From Bacteriovoracaceae bacterium (GTDB taxonomy: Bacteria > Bdellovibrionota > Bacteriovoracia > Bacteriovoracales > Bacteriovoracaceae): DNA of 8,478 nt. Location: assembly GCA_007116425.1 (NCBI GenBank), contig SKIL01000317.1, positions 1-8,478 on the forward strand. The letters are read 5' to 3'. Positions 1 through 7,091 of the stretch are shown piece after piece (the stretch's first letter is position 1; each line of letters opens with the position of its first letter). The notes under the pieces are model-generated. The model saw only the letters and a program-made list of their open reading frames with translations. It was not told the DNA's origin and searched no databases. Position numbers and translations under genes: made by a program.

Positions 1-1
1 T

Positions 2-214
2 CCCGAATTCGTCCAAGCCCTCATCGAAGGTTTTACCCTCGACGAATTGGCCGAGCTAATGGACTTCAGCACCTTGAAAAACCACAGTGGTCACTACATC
101 ACCCCACTGTTCGAGGAAAAGATTGAAGACATCGTCTGGTCGGTGGAGATCACCTTTGGCGAGTCGCGCCAGCAACTCTTTCTCTACATTCTGCTGGAGT
201 TTCAATCGATATGA
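2..214 (+). pseudogene. Rpn/YhgA-like (Transposase_31) nuclease fragment, 3' truncated, 5' outside window
   Basis: The open frame enters from the left edge and ends with TGA at 212-214, giving about 70 residues. It reads PEFVQALIEGF, then LMDFSTLKN, HSGHYITPLFEEKIEDIVWSV, and ends LYILLEFQSI. This succession (PEFVxxLIxGF, LDFSTL, D-[LI]-[IV]-W, YxLLEFQS) is the N-terminal pattern of the Rpn recombination-promoting nuclease / Transposase_31 family, a PD-(D/E)XK fold in which the Asp before the Trp and the ExQ of LEFQS belong to the active site. Family members continue for some 200 residues beyond LEFQS; here a stop comes two codons later, so the product would be non-functional. G+C is roughly 50-55% by line count, against about 40% just downstream, and codons favour C and G endings. 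That points to transferred DNA or a sequence join. Family assignment is fairly sure; whether the truncation is biological or an assembly artefact is not known. Confidence 0.72.
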
Positions 215-683
215 AGGCCAAAAATAAACCTCTTCCCACACTTCTACTTTCCAGATCATCTAAGGATAAAAAGACACCACGGTGATCAAAGGCCAAAACT
301 CGACAGTTGTCACCCATTTCTTCAGGGCAGTTCAAGCTGTCACCACCAGAGTGCCTCCAAGTCTGATTGAAAACTTCCAATCCATGAGCAAATGGTAAAA
401 TAGCACTCCGAGGGCCGGGATAGTAATATAAGTCTATGGAGTTTGAAGCACTTGGAACTCTCGTTTCAGGGTTATCTCTCCATGCTCTATAAGAACTTAA
501 GTGATGAGAAATAAAACTCTGAATCTGCCGAACATCTTCTCTTTTTTCAATTCTTTGTTGAGTCGACTGCAATTGTATAATCGACTGATTTAAGTACAAG
601 AAAATGGCCAAACCAATCCCACTGGCAATAAGCACTTCGACTAGGGAAAAACCAGCTTGCTTATGATGAAAATTACTCTCCAC
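150..683 (-). CDS. Type IV pilin-like / pseudopilin protein with N-methylation motif, probably 3' truncated
   Basis: The protein has 177 residues. The short leader MESNFHHKQAG ends in Gly11 and is followed by FSLVEVLIASG, so Phe12 is +1 and Glu16 is the +5 glutamate required by prepilin peptidase and pilus assembly. A hydrophobic helix spans about 13-33, followed by a polar stretch rich in Gln and Arg (34-55), as in the N-terminal helix of minor pilins of the PilW/PilV/GspJ kind. Cys119 and Cys127 could form a disulfide. The start is GTG at 683-681, with AAGGGA at 695-690 as ribosome binding site and a 6-nt spacer; an in-frame TGA lies just upstream, so no better start exists. It overlaps the end of the upstream ggt gene by 11 bp, implying translational coupling. 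From about residue 159 the reading is antisense to the Rpn fragment, so the natural C-terminus is probably lost. The pilin class is clear; the exact subfamily and partner machine cannot be read here. Confidence 0.8.
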   Translation of the reverse strand: MESNFHHKQAGFSLVEVLIASGIGLAIFLYLNQSIIQLQSTQQRIEKREDVRQIQSFISHHLSSYRAWRDNPETRVPSASNSIDLYYYPGPRSAILPFAHGLEVFNQTWRHSGGDSLNCPEEMGDNCRVLAFDHRGVFLSLDDLESRSVGRGLFLAFISIETPAECRERVAGATRQR

Positions 684-2442
684 GACTCATCCCTTGACCA
701 CGAATATCTGAAACGCCATGAATTCTTCCGTCATTTAAATAATGAACGGCCTGAATTCGACAACCTAAGTCTTGCACATTTACAGTATGACCCCAAGACT
801 CTAAGAGCCTAGTCGTTTCAGGAGAAAACCCAGGACGATCAACTCGGATTTGATCAGGTCGCCATTGATGGTGATACCTAACAGCTGAGACGGCCGTATA
901 CAAATCTAAATCATACATTAGAACATTCAAAATCGTACTCGCCACACAAGTTAAGATTCGAGTCCCAGAGGGGCTACCGAGAGCTAATAATGGTCGGTCA
1001 TTTTCTATCACAATGGTCGGAGACATACTGCTCAAAGGTCGCTTGTGGGGTTCAACAATATTTGGCTCACCTCCAATTGCTCCAAACAAATTAGATGCCC
1101 CAACTTGCGCCGTGAAGTCATCCATCTCATTGTTTAAAACAACCCCTGTGCCCTTCGCGACCATACCGGAACCAAAAAAGCCGTTAATGGTTTGAGTGGA
1201 AGAAACAATATTTCCTTCAGCATCGGCGACTACAAAATGGGTCGTATGATCGGGTTCAACGATTTTGTCCTTAAGTTCAAAAGGAGTAACTTCTTCTACT
1301 GAGCGGGCCTGTCGATCTGGAATATTTCTTCTAATTTCTTGAGCATAAGTTTTTGACATTATTTTTTCGAGAGGGACATCAACAAAATCAGAGTCCCCCA
1401 TATACTTTGCTCGATCGGCGAAGGCCTGCTGCATGGCGGATGCTATGAGGTGTATACTTCTCGCGTCATGAATTCCGAACTTTCCAAGAGAGTCATTTTC
1501 GATCGTATTCAAAATTTGAACAATATGTGCCCCACCAGAGCTTGGAGGCGGCATCGAAATAACTTCGCGTCCAAGAAAACTACCAACCACAGGACTTCGC
1601 CAAACAACATTATAAGAATCTAAATCTTTCTGACCTAAAATTCCTCCATAATCCTGGATACTCCTTATGATACTTTTAGCTGTTTCTCCAGAGTAAAAGC
1701 CAGCATGTCCATGTTCTGCAATTCTTTGCAATGTTTGTGCGAGATCAGACTGAACAAGAATATCCCCAACTTCAAGCGGCTCACCTTTGTCATTAAAAAA
1801 GATATTCACACTCTCTTCAAATTGCTCAAGTTTTTCCCTCGATCTCTCAAGAGCAAACCTTAGCTCTGGATAGACAGGAAAACCATTTCTGGCCAAAACA
1901 GTAGCAGGGGCCAAAACATCCTTAAGTGGTAAATTTCCATATTTTTGATGTAATTCTAAAATTCCGGCCACCATTCCTGGTACACCAACACTTAAGGGAC
2001 CTTGTCTCGACAAATTTGGATCCGCAACACCTTGATCATCTAAAAACATATCGCGGTGGGAAGCGATCGGTGCCTTCTCTCTAAAATCAACCGCATGGTA
2101 TTCAACCTCCTCGGCCACCCGCCGAACCATGGCAAAACCTCCACCACCAATACCTGTAGACTGAGGCCTTTCAACCGAGATCGTAAAAGTTACGGCCGCG
2201 GCCGCGTCAAATACGTTCCCACCTTTTTTAAACATTTGTTCACCCGCCATAGAGCTATAAGGACCTTGGGTAACAACCATAAACTGTTTCCCCCAAGCTT
2301 CATGGCCAGACCTTTGCTCCCCTTCGCCAAAGGGAACGATTAAAACATCACTCTCTCCGCCAAGACGGTCAACAAAAGAGCAATTCGTAAAAGAAAAAAC
2401 ACAAAGCAGTGTAAAACCTAAAGACCTAAGAAATCTTTTCAT
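673..2442 (-). CDS. ggt: Gamma-glutamyltransferase (glutathione hydrolase) precursor
   Basis: This 589-residue proenzyme is of usual bacterial length. It hydrolyses or transfers the gamma-glutamyl group of glutathione and related peptides, normally in the periplasm, after self-cleavage into large and small subunits. Residues 1-21 form an export signal; Cys21 (SFTNC) is a poor lipobox, so lipidation is uncertain. Family motifs appear in order: STGIGGGGF (95-103), DFREKAP (119-125, substrate-binding Arg121), then the cleavage site before Thr400 in DHTTHFVV. Thr400 matches E. coli Thr391, the N-terminal nucleophile of the small subunit. From there E. coli positions map with a constant +9 offset: Thr418, Asn420, Asp442 in NNEMDDF, and Ser471-Ser472 in PLSSMSP. 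The lid loop is present. Two pocket positions differ: Ser492 replaces the first Gly of GSPGG, and Phe453 replaces Tyr444. ATG at 2442 has AAAAGGA at 2459-2453. The pilin-like gene follows with an 11-bp overlap. Confidence 0.95.
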   Translation of the reverse strand: MKRFLRSLGFTLLCVFSFTNCSFVDRLGGESDVLIVPFGEGEQRSGHEAWGKQFMVVTQGPYSSMAGEQMFKKGGNVFDAAAAVTFTISVERPQSTGIGGGGFAMVRRVAEEVEYHAVDFREKAPIASHRDMFLDDQGVADPNLSRQGPLSVGVPGMVAGILELHQKYGNLPLKDVLAPATVLARNGFPVYPELRFALERSREKLEQFEESVNIFFNDKGEPLEVGDILVQSDLAQTLQRIAEHGHAGFYSGETAKSIIRSIQDYGGILGQKDLDSYNVVWRSPVVGSFLGREVISMPPPSSGGAHIVQILNTIENDSLGKFGIHDARSIHLIASAMQQAFADRAKYMGDSDFVDVPLEKIMSKTYAQEIRRNIPDRQARSVEEVTPFELKDKIVEPDHTTHFVVADAEGNIVSSTQTINGFFGSGMVAKGTGVVLNNEMDDFTAQVGASNLFGAIGGEPNIVEPHKRPLSSMSPTIVIENDRPLLALGSPSGTRILTCVASTILNVLMYDLDLYTAVSAVRYHHQWRPDQIRVDRPGFSPETTRLLESWGHTVNVQDLGCRIQAVHYLNDGRIHGVSDIRGQGMSRGE

Positions 2443-2531
2443 AATAAATAAGTCCTTTTAAAAACCAAAAAATCGCCTATAACCCCCCGATAACACAAAC
2501 AAGAGACAGATCAATCTTTCGTCAGGCCAAT

Positions 2532-2559
2532 CTTAACCGAACCCTAACAGAGTTTAAGT
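2532..2559 (+). promoter_or_regulatory. Candidate Pho box (PhoB-binding direct repeats) upstream of pstS
   Basis: Three similar 7-mers follow each other: CTTAACC (2532-2538), CCTAACA (2543-2549) and TTTAAGT (2553-2559). The TAAC cores of the first two are exactly 11 bp apart, the spacing of PhoB half-sites (7-bp unit plus 4-bp spacer); the third is 10 bp on. The units resemble degenerate E. coli Pho half-sites such as CTTACAT more than the perfect CTGTCAT. A possible -10, TTAAAA (2570-2575), begins about 10 bp after the last unit; TAAAAT (2584-2589) is a better hexamer but would leave a very short leader. There is no good -35, as expected for a PhoB-activated promoter. The position before a pst operon that encodes a PhoB-like regulator supports the reading, but the call is inference from short repeats. 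Confidence 0.42.
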
Positions 2560-2595
2560 TAAGAATTTGTTAAAAAGGGTCTTTAAAATTGTATC

Positions 2596-2601
2596 AGGGA
2601 G
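2596..2601 (+). promoter_or_regulatory. Ribosome binding site that sets the TTG start of pstS
   Basis: AGGGAG lies 6 nt upstream of TTG at 2608-2610. No ATG or GTG occurs in frame between the upstream stop (TAA at 2584-2586) and the end of the signal peptide, so this site and the TTG codon fix the pstS start. Confidence 0.75.
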
Positions 2602-2607
2602 TTAGTA

Positions 2608-3690
2608 TTGCAGCAAAGGCAGTTTTATAACCTCTTGGGTCGATCACCCATAAAACTCATTTTGATAGGGTTTGTTTTTGCGACCTTTTGTGTCGAAAGC
2701 GTCTCAGCACAGGTGCGCATTAATGGTGCAGGAGCTTCCTTTCCCTATCCCATTTATGCAAGATGGATTTCTGAATACAATCAACACCAGAATGACTATC
2801 GATTTAACTACCAATCGATTGGAAGTGGTGGAGGGATTCGTCAGTTCTCCAATCGAACAGTTCACTTCGGGGCTTCAGACTCCCCTATGACAGATGATCA
2901 CCTAGAGCGAGTGGATCGCGATATTATGCATATTCCTACAGTCATGGGTTCTGTAGTTATTGCATACAACCTTCCAGGATTTGAGGGAAATTTACGACTA
3001 ACGGGAGAAATTTTAGCAGATATATTCATGCGAAATATTACAAAATGGAATCATCCCAGTATTCAAAAATTAAATCCAAACTATAAGCTGCCAGATGAAT
3101 ACATTATGCCTGTAAGACGAGCGGACGGCTCAGGAACGACAGATATCTTTTCTGACTATCTCAATAAGGTCAGTCAGACCTGGGCAAAAAATATTGGCCG
3201 TGGGACCGCCCTTCGCTGGCCAATGCAAACGATTGGGGCAAGAGGTAATGAAGGAGTAACTGGAATGTTACGCCAAATTCCTGGTTCGATAGGCTATATC
3301 GAGTTGGCCTATGCCAAGCAATTTAATTTTCCGATGATTCAACTCAAAAACGCTGCAGGAAACTTTATCTCCCCAAGTCCAAAAACTGTTTCAGCGGCCG
3401 CATTAGGACTTACTGAGGCCGAGTTTTATGGTGACTACCGACTTAGTATAACCAACTCTACCCATGAGCAAGCTTATCCCATTAGTGCTTTTACTTACAT
3501 TCTCATTCCGACCCTTATTGAGACAGAACACGACATTGCAGTTAGGCAGTTCCTTGATTGGAGTCTCTCAGAAGGTCAAAGTTTTGCCGAAACTTTACAC
3601 TATGCACCCCTTCCGGAAAGACTTGCCAAAATAATTCGTGAAAGAATCAGCCTAGAAGACAGGCCAAAAGGTAAAATTGCAAATGAATAG
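2608..3690 (+). CDS. pstS: Phosphate ABC transporter, periplasmic phosphate-binding protein PstS
   Basis: PstS is the soluble receptor that captures phosphate in the periplasm and delivers it to PstCA. The product has 360 residues. A Sec signal peptide with hydrophobic core at about 15-28 ends SVSA, with cleavage expected before Gln35; no lipobox is seen. Phosphate ligands known from E. coli PstS are all visible: Ser44-Phe45 in GAGASFPYP (E. coli Thr10-Phe11), Ser73 in IGSGGG (Ser38), Asp91 in FGASDSPM (Asp56), and Arg171, Asp173, Ser175, Gly176 and Thr177 in RRADGSGTT (Arg135, Asp137, Ser139, Gly140, Thr141). The start is TTG at 2608 because no ATG or GTG is available and AGGGAG sits 6 nt upstream. 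It is the first gene of the pst-pho operon and its stop overlaps the pstC start. The upstream repeats suggest phosphate-starvation control. Confidence 0.97.
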   Translation: MQQRQFYNLLGRSPIKLILIGFVFATFCVESVSAQVRINGAGASFPYPIYARWISEYNQHQNDYRFNYQSIGSGGGIRQFSNRTVHFGASDSPMTDDHLERVDRDIMHIPTVMGSVVIAYNLPGFEGNLRLTGEILADIFMRNITKWNHPSIQKLNPNYKLPDEYIMPVRRADGSGTTDIFSDYLNKVSQTWAKNIGRGTALRWPMQTIGARGNEGVTGMLRQIPGSIGYIELAYAKQFNFPMIQLKNAAGNFISPSPKTVSAAALGLTEAEFYGDYRLSITNSTHEQAYPISAFTYILIPTLIETEHDIAVRQFLDWSLSEGQSFAETLHYAPLPERLAKIIRERISLEDRPKGKIANE

Positions 3691-4651
3691 CTCTTCACAT
3701 AAACTCCAGCTTTCAGGAGACAAAAAGTACTTACTCAGTTTTAAATCACAAGACTCACTCTCAAAACTACTTCTACGTAGTGTGGCCTGGACAGTGATTG
3801 GACTTTTAACAATTATGATTATTCTGCTCACGCGCGAAAGTTTTATTGCGATAGAGGAGTTTGGGCTTGAATTCATCACAACATCTTATTGGAACCCCGT
3901 TTTAGAAGAGTTTGGAGGGCTAGCATTTATTTACGGAACTCTCGTCACTTCATTTATTGCGATTCTTCTAGCAGCTCCGTTGAGTATTCTCGTGGCACTT
4001 TTTATTCAGGAAGTTTGCCCTGATTGGATTGGAAAAACTTTAGGTCTTTTAGTTGAAATGATTGCCGCAATACCAAGTATTGTTTTTGGACTATGGGGTT
4101 TGTTTTTTCTGGCCCCGATCGTTAGAGAATATATAGCACCCTTTCTCAGGCAAACATTTGGATTCTTACCCATTTTTCAAGGCCCTAGTTTTGGAATTGG
4201 TGTTCTTACGGCCTCAATTATTTTGGCCATTATGATTGTACCAACGATCACATCTCTGTGTCGCGAGGTTTTTAAAGTCGTCCCATCTCATCAAAGAGAG
4301 GCCGCGCTGGCGCTGGGAGCAACAAGATTTGAAATGATGAAAATTGCTGTTTTCTCGCCATCCCTTTCCGGAATTATTGGAGCGAGTGTACTAGGTTTAG
4401 GACGTGCACTTGGAGAAACAATGGCAGTTGCAATGGTCATTGGAAACTCTCCAGCAATTGTGGCCTCTATTTTTGCACCAGGAGCAACTCTGGCCTCAGT
4501 TATTGCCAACGAGTACGCTGAGTCGACATCAGATATGCACGTGGCGGCCTTATGTTTAATCGGACTTGTTTTATTTGTTATCACTTTTATCGTCAATTTC
4601 ATCGCGAGAGGTGTCATTTGGCATTACACAAGAAAACAAGGGAATAGATAA
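3683..4651 (+). CDS. pstC: Phosphate ABC transporter permease PstC
   Basis: PstC is one of the two inner-membrane subunits that form the phosphate channel. With ATG at 3683 the protein has 322 residues. A polar N-terminus of about 30 residues precedes six hydrophobic segments at roughly 31-50, 84-108, 120-146, 172-192, 229-255 and 287-309. The EAA loop that contacts the ATPase is visible as REAALALGATRFEMM at 205-219, followed by GRALGETMAVAMVIGN, a hallmark of PstC. The ATG lies inside the end of pstS (ATGAATAG, 8-bp overlap), which suggests translational coupling. A TTG at 3677 is a real alternative: it adds two residues and is 5 nt from AAAAGG (3666-3671), whereas the ATG is 11 nt away. 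The stop TAA shares its last base with the pstA ATG. Confidence 0.95.
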   Translation: MNSSSHKLQLSGDKKYLLSFKSQDSLSKLLLRSVAWTVIGLLTIMIILLTRESFIAIEEFGLEFITTSYWNPVLEEFGGLAFIYGTLVTSFIAILLAAPLSILVALFIQEVCPDWIGKTLGLLVEMIAAIPSIVFGLWGLFFLAPIVREYIAPFLRQTFGFLPIFQGPSFGIGVLTASIILAIMIVPTITSLCREVFKVVPSHQREAALALGATRFEMMKIAVFSPSLSGIIGASVLGLGRALGETMAVAMVIGNSPAIVASIFAPGATLASVIANEYAESTSDMHVAALCLIGLVLFVITFIVNFIARGVIWHYTRKQGNR

Positions 4652-5547
4652 TGAGCTATCTTCAGTATCGTAAACTCAAAAATATTCTCTTTCTTGGCTC
4701 TCTTTATATGAGTGCCCTGATAGCTTTACTTCCACTCTTTTTGATTCTTCAATATTTGATTCTCAAAGGTGCCACCTCATTAAATCTCGATTTTTTTCTT
4801 CATGACCCAAGCCCGGTGGGAGAGGCCGGCGGTGGGATGAGGCATGCAATTGTTGGAACTCTTTATATGGTTGGAATTGGCTCACTTATTTCGGTTCCAA
4901 TAGGATTACTTTGTGGAATATACCTAGCAGAATTTGGACGCGGAAAAACAGCAAAGATACTGCGTTTTACAATTGATATGCTCACAGGAATCCCTTCGAT
5001 TATCATTGGAATTTTTGCCTATATATTAATCGTTGCACCTCTTCAAAGTTTCTCGGCCTTAGCGGGAGGCTTTGCTCTAAGTATTATTATTTTGCCAATT
5101 GTTACGCGGTCTACAGAAGAAATTTTAAAGCTTGTCCCCACTCATATCAGAGAGGCCGGACTCGCTCTAGGACTCCCACGCTGGCGCGTGATCTTTCAAA
5201 TCATTGTAAAGGGAAATTTTAAATCTTTAATTACAGGAATTATGCTTGCGGTATCAAGAGCAGCAGGAGAAACGGCACCACTTCTCTTTACGGCCTTCGG
5301 GAATATGTATCTAAACTTTCAAATATCTGAACCAATGGCCTCTCTTCCAGTTCAAATTTATACCTATGCCATATCACCTTTTGACCAATGGCAAGAACAA
5401 GCATGGGCCGCTGCCTTTGTCTTGATAACAATTGTTTTAGGTATAAATTTAGTCTCAAGAGCACTTGTTAATAATAAAATGATTATTGGACAATCAAAAA
5501 GAGTAATTAATCACACCAGACTTATCAGAAAGAAAAAAGGTAACTGA
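4651..5547 (+). CDS. pstA: Phosphate ABC transporter permease PstA
   Basis: PstA is the second channel subunit and pairs with PstC. The product has 298 residues with hydrophobic segments at about 13-38, 65-92, 105-130, 134-155, 190-214 and 251-272. The periplasmic SPVGEAGGGMRHAIVGT stretch (54-70) is typical of PstA. The EAA loop reads REAGLALGLPRWRV (168-180) and is followed by AVSRAAGETAPLLFTAFGN (200-218), also diagnostic for this subunit. The start ATG overlaps the pstC stop by one base (TAATG), with AAGGG about 8 nt upstream, so the two permeases are probably translated in step to give equal amounts. The C-terminal tail (about 273-298) is basic and cytoplasmic. Confidence 0.96.
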   Translation: MSYLQYRKLKNILFLGSLYMSALIALLPLFLILQYLILKGATSLNLDFFLHDPSPVGEAGGGMRHAIVGTLYMVGIGSLISVPIGLLCGIYLAEFGRGKTAKILRFTIDMLTGIPSIIIGIFAYILIVAPLQSFSALAGGFALSIIILPIVTRSTEEILKLVPTHIREAGLALGLPRWRVIFQIIVKGNFKSLITGIMLAVSRAAGETAPLLFTAFGNMYLNFQISEPMASLPVQIYTYAISPFDQWQEQAWAAAFVLITIVLGINLVSRALVNNKMIIGQSKRVINHTRLIRKKKGN

Positions 5548-5549
5548 CT

Positions 5550-6329
5550 ATGAATGAAAAACAAACAGAGCAAAAAGTCACACTCGCAACAAAAGACTTA
5601 CACGCTTGGTTTGATGACTTCCACGCTGTAAAAGGCATAAGCGTGGAATACCCAGAAAAAACAATTAATGCTGTTATTGGACCATCCGGTTGTGGAAAGT
5701 CTACCTACTTGAGATGTTTGAATAGAATACATGAAGAGGTGCCAGGGGCCAAGGCCAGTGGTGAAGTTTCTCTACTCGGACAGAATATTTACGCGCCGCA
5801 CGTGGACCCTGTCGAGCTAAGACGAAATATTGGGATGGTCTTTCAAAAACCAAACCCATTCCCCAATATGACAATTTTTGAAAACGTTGTTATTGGATTG
5901 AAACTGCAAGGTTACTCCAAAAAAAGTTATCTCCTCGAAGTCGCGGAGCACTGCCTTAAAAAGGCGGCCCTCTGGGAAGAAGTTAAAGATAAGCTTAACC
6001 GGCCGGGAACCTCACTTTCAGGAGGACAACAGCAACGACTATGTATTGCTCGGGCCTTGGCGGTTAATCCCCCCGTTCTTTTAATGGATGAACCGACAAG
6101 TGCACTTGACCCGATTGCTTCGGCAAAAATAGAAGAACTCATGACTGAGCTTAAAAAAGAATTTACTGTTATTGTTGTAACTCATAATATGCAACAAGCA
6201 GCGAGGATTGCCGACTATACAAGCTTTCTCGTTCTTGGAGAGCTTATCGAGCATGGGTTAAGCTCCCAAATATTTACAAATCCAAAAGAGCAGAAAACAG
6301 AAGACTATGTAACTGGTCGGTTTGGATAA
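5550..6329 (+). CDS. pstB: Phosphate ABC transporter ATP-binding protein PstB
   Basis: PstB is the cytoplasmic ATPase that drives phosphate import and is thought to report transport activity to PhoU and PhoR. The 259-residue protein carries every ABC motif: Walker A GPSGCGKST (44-52), Q-loop Gln99 in MVFQKPNPFP, signature LSGGQQQR (156-163), Walker B VLLMDEP (176-182), D-loop SALD (184-187) and switch His212. The sequences LRCLNRIHEEVPGA near 54-67 and FQKPNPFPNMTIFENV near 98-113 separate PstB from other ABC ATPases. The start is 2 nt after the pstA stop, with a strong purine-rich AAAAAAGG about 9 nt upstream. The C-terminus EDYVTGRFG is the usual PstB ending, so the gene is intact. Confidence 0.97.
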   Translation: MNEKQTEQKVTLATKDLHAWFDDFHAVKGISVEYPEKTINAVIGPSGCGKSTYLRCLNRIHEEVPGAKASGEVSLLGQNIYAPHVDPVELRRNIGMVFQKPNPFPNMTIFENVVIGLKLQGYSKKSYLLEVAEHCLKKAALWEEVKDKLNRPGTSLSGGQQQRLCIARALAVNPPVLLMDEPTSALDPIASAKIEELMTELKKEFTVIVVTHNMQQAARIADYTSFLVLGELIEHGLSSQIFTNPKEQKTEDYVTGRFG

Positions 6330-6347
6330 ACAAGAAGATAGTTTTAT

Positions 6348-7058
6348 ATGGAAAGTCACCCAGAAGAGCTTAAAAAAAGTATTATCGAAATGGCGTCAGT
6401 TGTAGAACAGGCCCTTGCTGTTGTGTCTTCAAAAGATCTTACCAACCAAGAAATTGACGAGTTTGAAAATAAAATTAATCAGTTTCACACAGAAATTGAT
6501 GATCAGTGCTTTAAGTATCTGGCATTAATCCGTCCAGTTGCTAGTGATTTAAGGACGACAATAGCCATTATGAAAATGAATAACGAACTTGAGCGTATTG
6601 GCGATGAAGTTGTTAACATAAAGCGCTATATTAATTACACTCAAACCAAAGACGTTCCTCAACTTAGACATATGATTAATGAAGTCAACAAAATGGTCAA
6701 AAATGCCATGGACTCATTTGTAACTAAAAATATAAAACTGGCCCTGAATGTGATTCAAAACGACCAAGTTGTGAACGATTTAAACAGAAGTATTATTCAA
6801 ACGTTTTTTGAAGGCGTTAAAGACCAAAAATTCTCAGCAACAGATGGACTTCATTTTGTTCTCGTTGCAAAAGGTCTTGAAAGAATTGGAGACCATGCCA
6901 CAAATATATCTGAAGATGTCGTCTTTCTTGTATCCGGTAACGATATAAGACACTCCACTCCAAACCAAGTTATTGAGGGTTCAAACACTCCAAAAAGCAA
7001 GATCATTGTCGACTTTTTAAAAAGAGCGACCAATAAGAATAATAATGATGAAAGCTAA
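6348..7058 (+). CDS. phoU: Phosphate-specific transport system accessory protein PhoU
   Basis: PhoU is a peripheral all-helical protein that keeps the PhoR kinase inactive when phosphate is plentiful and restrains Pst transport. The 236-residue product shows the two-repeat architecture, each half forming a three-helix bundle. The metal-binding signatures are NELERIGDEVVN (79-90) and KGLERIGDHATN (175-186), with the repeated E-R-I-G-D core. Length is near the E. coli protein (241). The tail after about 200 is polar and Asn/Lys rich. The gene begins 18 bp after pstB, and AAGAAGA (6332-6338) is only a weak ribosome binding site, so it may be made at a lower level than the transporter. Its place between pstB and the phoB/phoR pair fits its role as the link between the two. 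Confidence 0.95.
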   Translation: MESHPEELKKSIIEMASVVEQALAVVSSKDLTNQEIDEFENKINQFHTEIDDQCFKYLALIRPVASDLRTTIAIMKMNNELERIGDEVVNIKRYINYTQTKDVPQLRHMINEVNKMVKNAMDSFVTKNIKLALNVIQNDQVVNDLNRSIIQTFFEGVKDQKFSATDGLHFVLVAKGLERIGDHATNISEDVVFLVSGNDIRHSTPNQVIEGSNTPKSKIIVDFLKRATNKNNNDES

Positions 7059-7091
7059 TTCCTATTTTTTCCAAGCGGGAGAGAATCACTT

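Larger units (their letters stand above)
2443..2607. other. Divergent intergenic region between ggt and pstS
   Basis: This 165-bp AT-rich spacer must hold the start signals for both the minus-strand ggt-pilin pair and the plus-strand pst-pho operon. The ggt ribosome binding site AAAAGGA lies at 2459-2453 on the minus strand. A weak minus-strand promoter could be TTGTTT (2502-2497) with TATAGG (2481-2476) at 15-bp spacing, which is a poor match. A run of six C lies at 2483-2488. The plus-strand side holds the TAAC-type repeats described separately. I see no small open frame or RNA structure I would defend. Confidence 0.6.

Noticed and set aside
1..214. Insertion sequence or transposon ending at the junction
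   Set aside because: Transposase_31 is a historical name for Rpn nucleases. I see no terminal inverted repeat or target duplication at 200-220.
56..259. Minus-strand open frame of 67 codons spanning the Rpn/pilin junction
   Set aside because: It is antisense to the Rpn fragment and in a different frame from the pilin; its residues match no family I know.
1013..1195. Plus-strand open frame inside ggt
   Set aside because: Antisense shadow of a well-conserved GGT coding region, with no ribosome binding site or recognisable motif. The same holds for 2056-2343.
2483..2488. Run of six C upstream of ggt as a phase-variation tract
   Set aside because: Six bases is too short to expect notable slippage, and the surrounding promoter call is weak.
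2672..2890. Plus-strand open frame of 72 codons in another frame of pstS
   Set aside because: It overlaps the signal peptide and ligand-binding region of pstS, which is clearly the coding frame.
4291..4617. Minus-strand open frame of 108 codons inside pstC
   Set aside because: Shadow of the hydrophobic pstC coding sequence, with no independent support. The same holds for 3652-3879, 5927-6142 and 6851-7033, which are antisense to pstS/pstC, pstB and phoU.
7059..7091. Possible terminator between phoU and phoB because of a run of T
   Set aside because: No stem precedes the T run, and the short gap with a good ribosome binding site favours readthrough.
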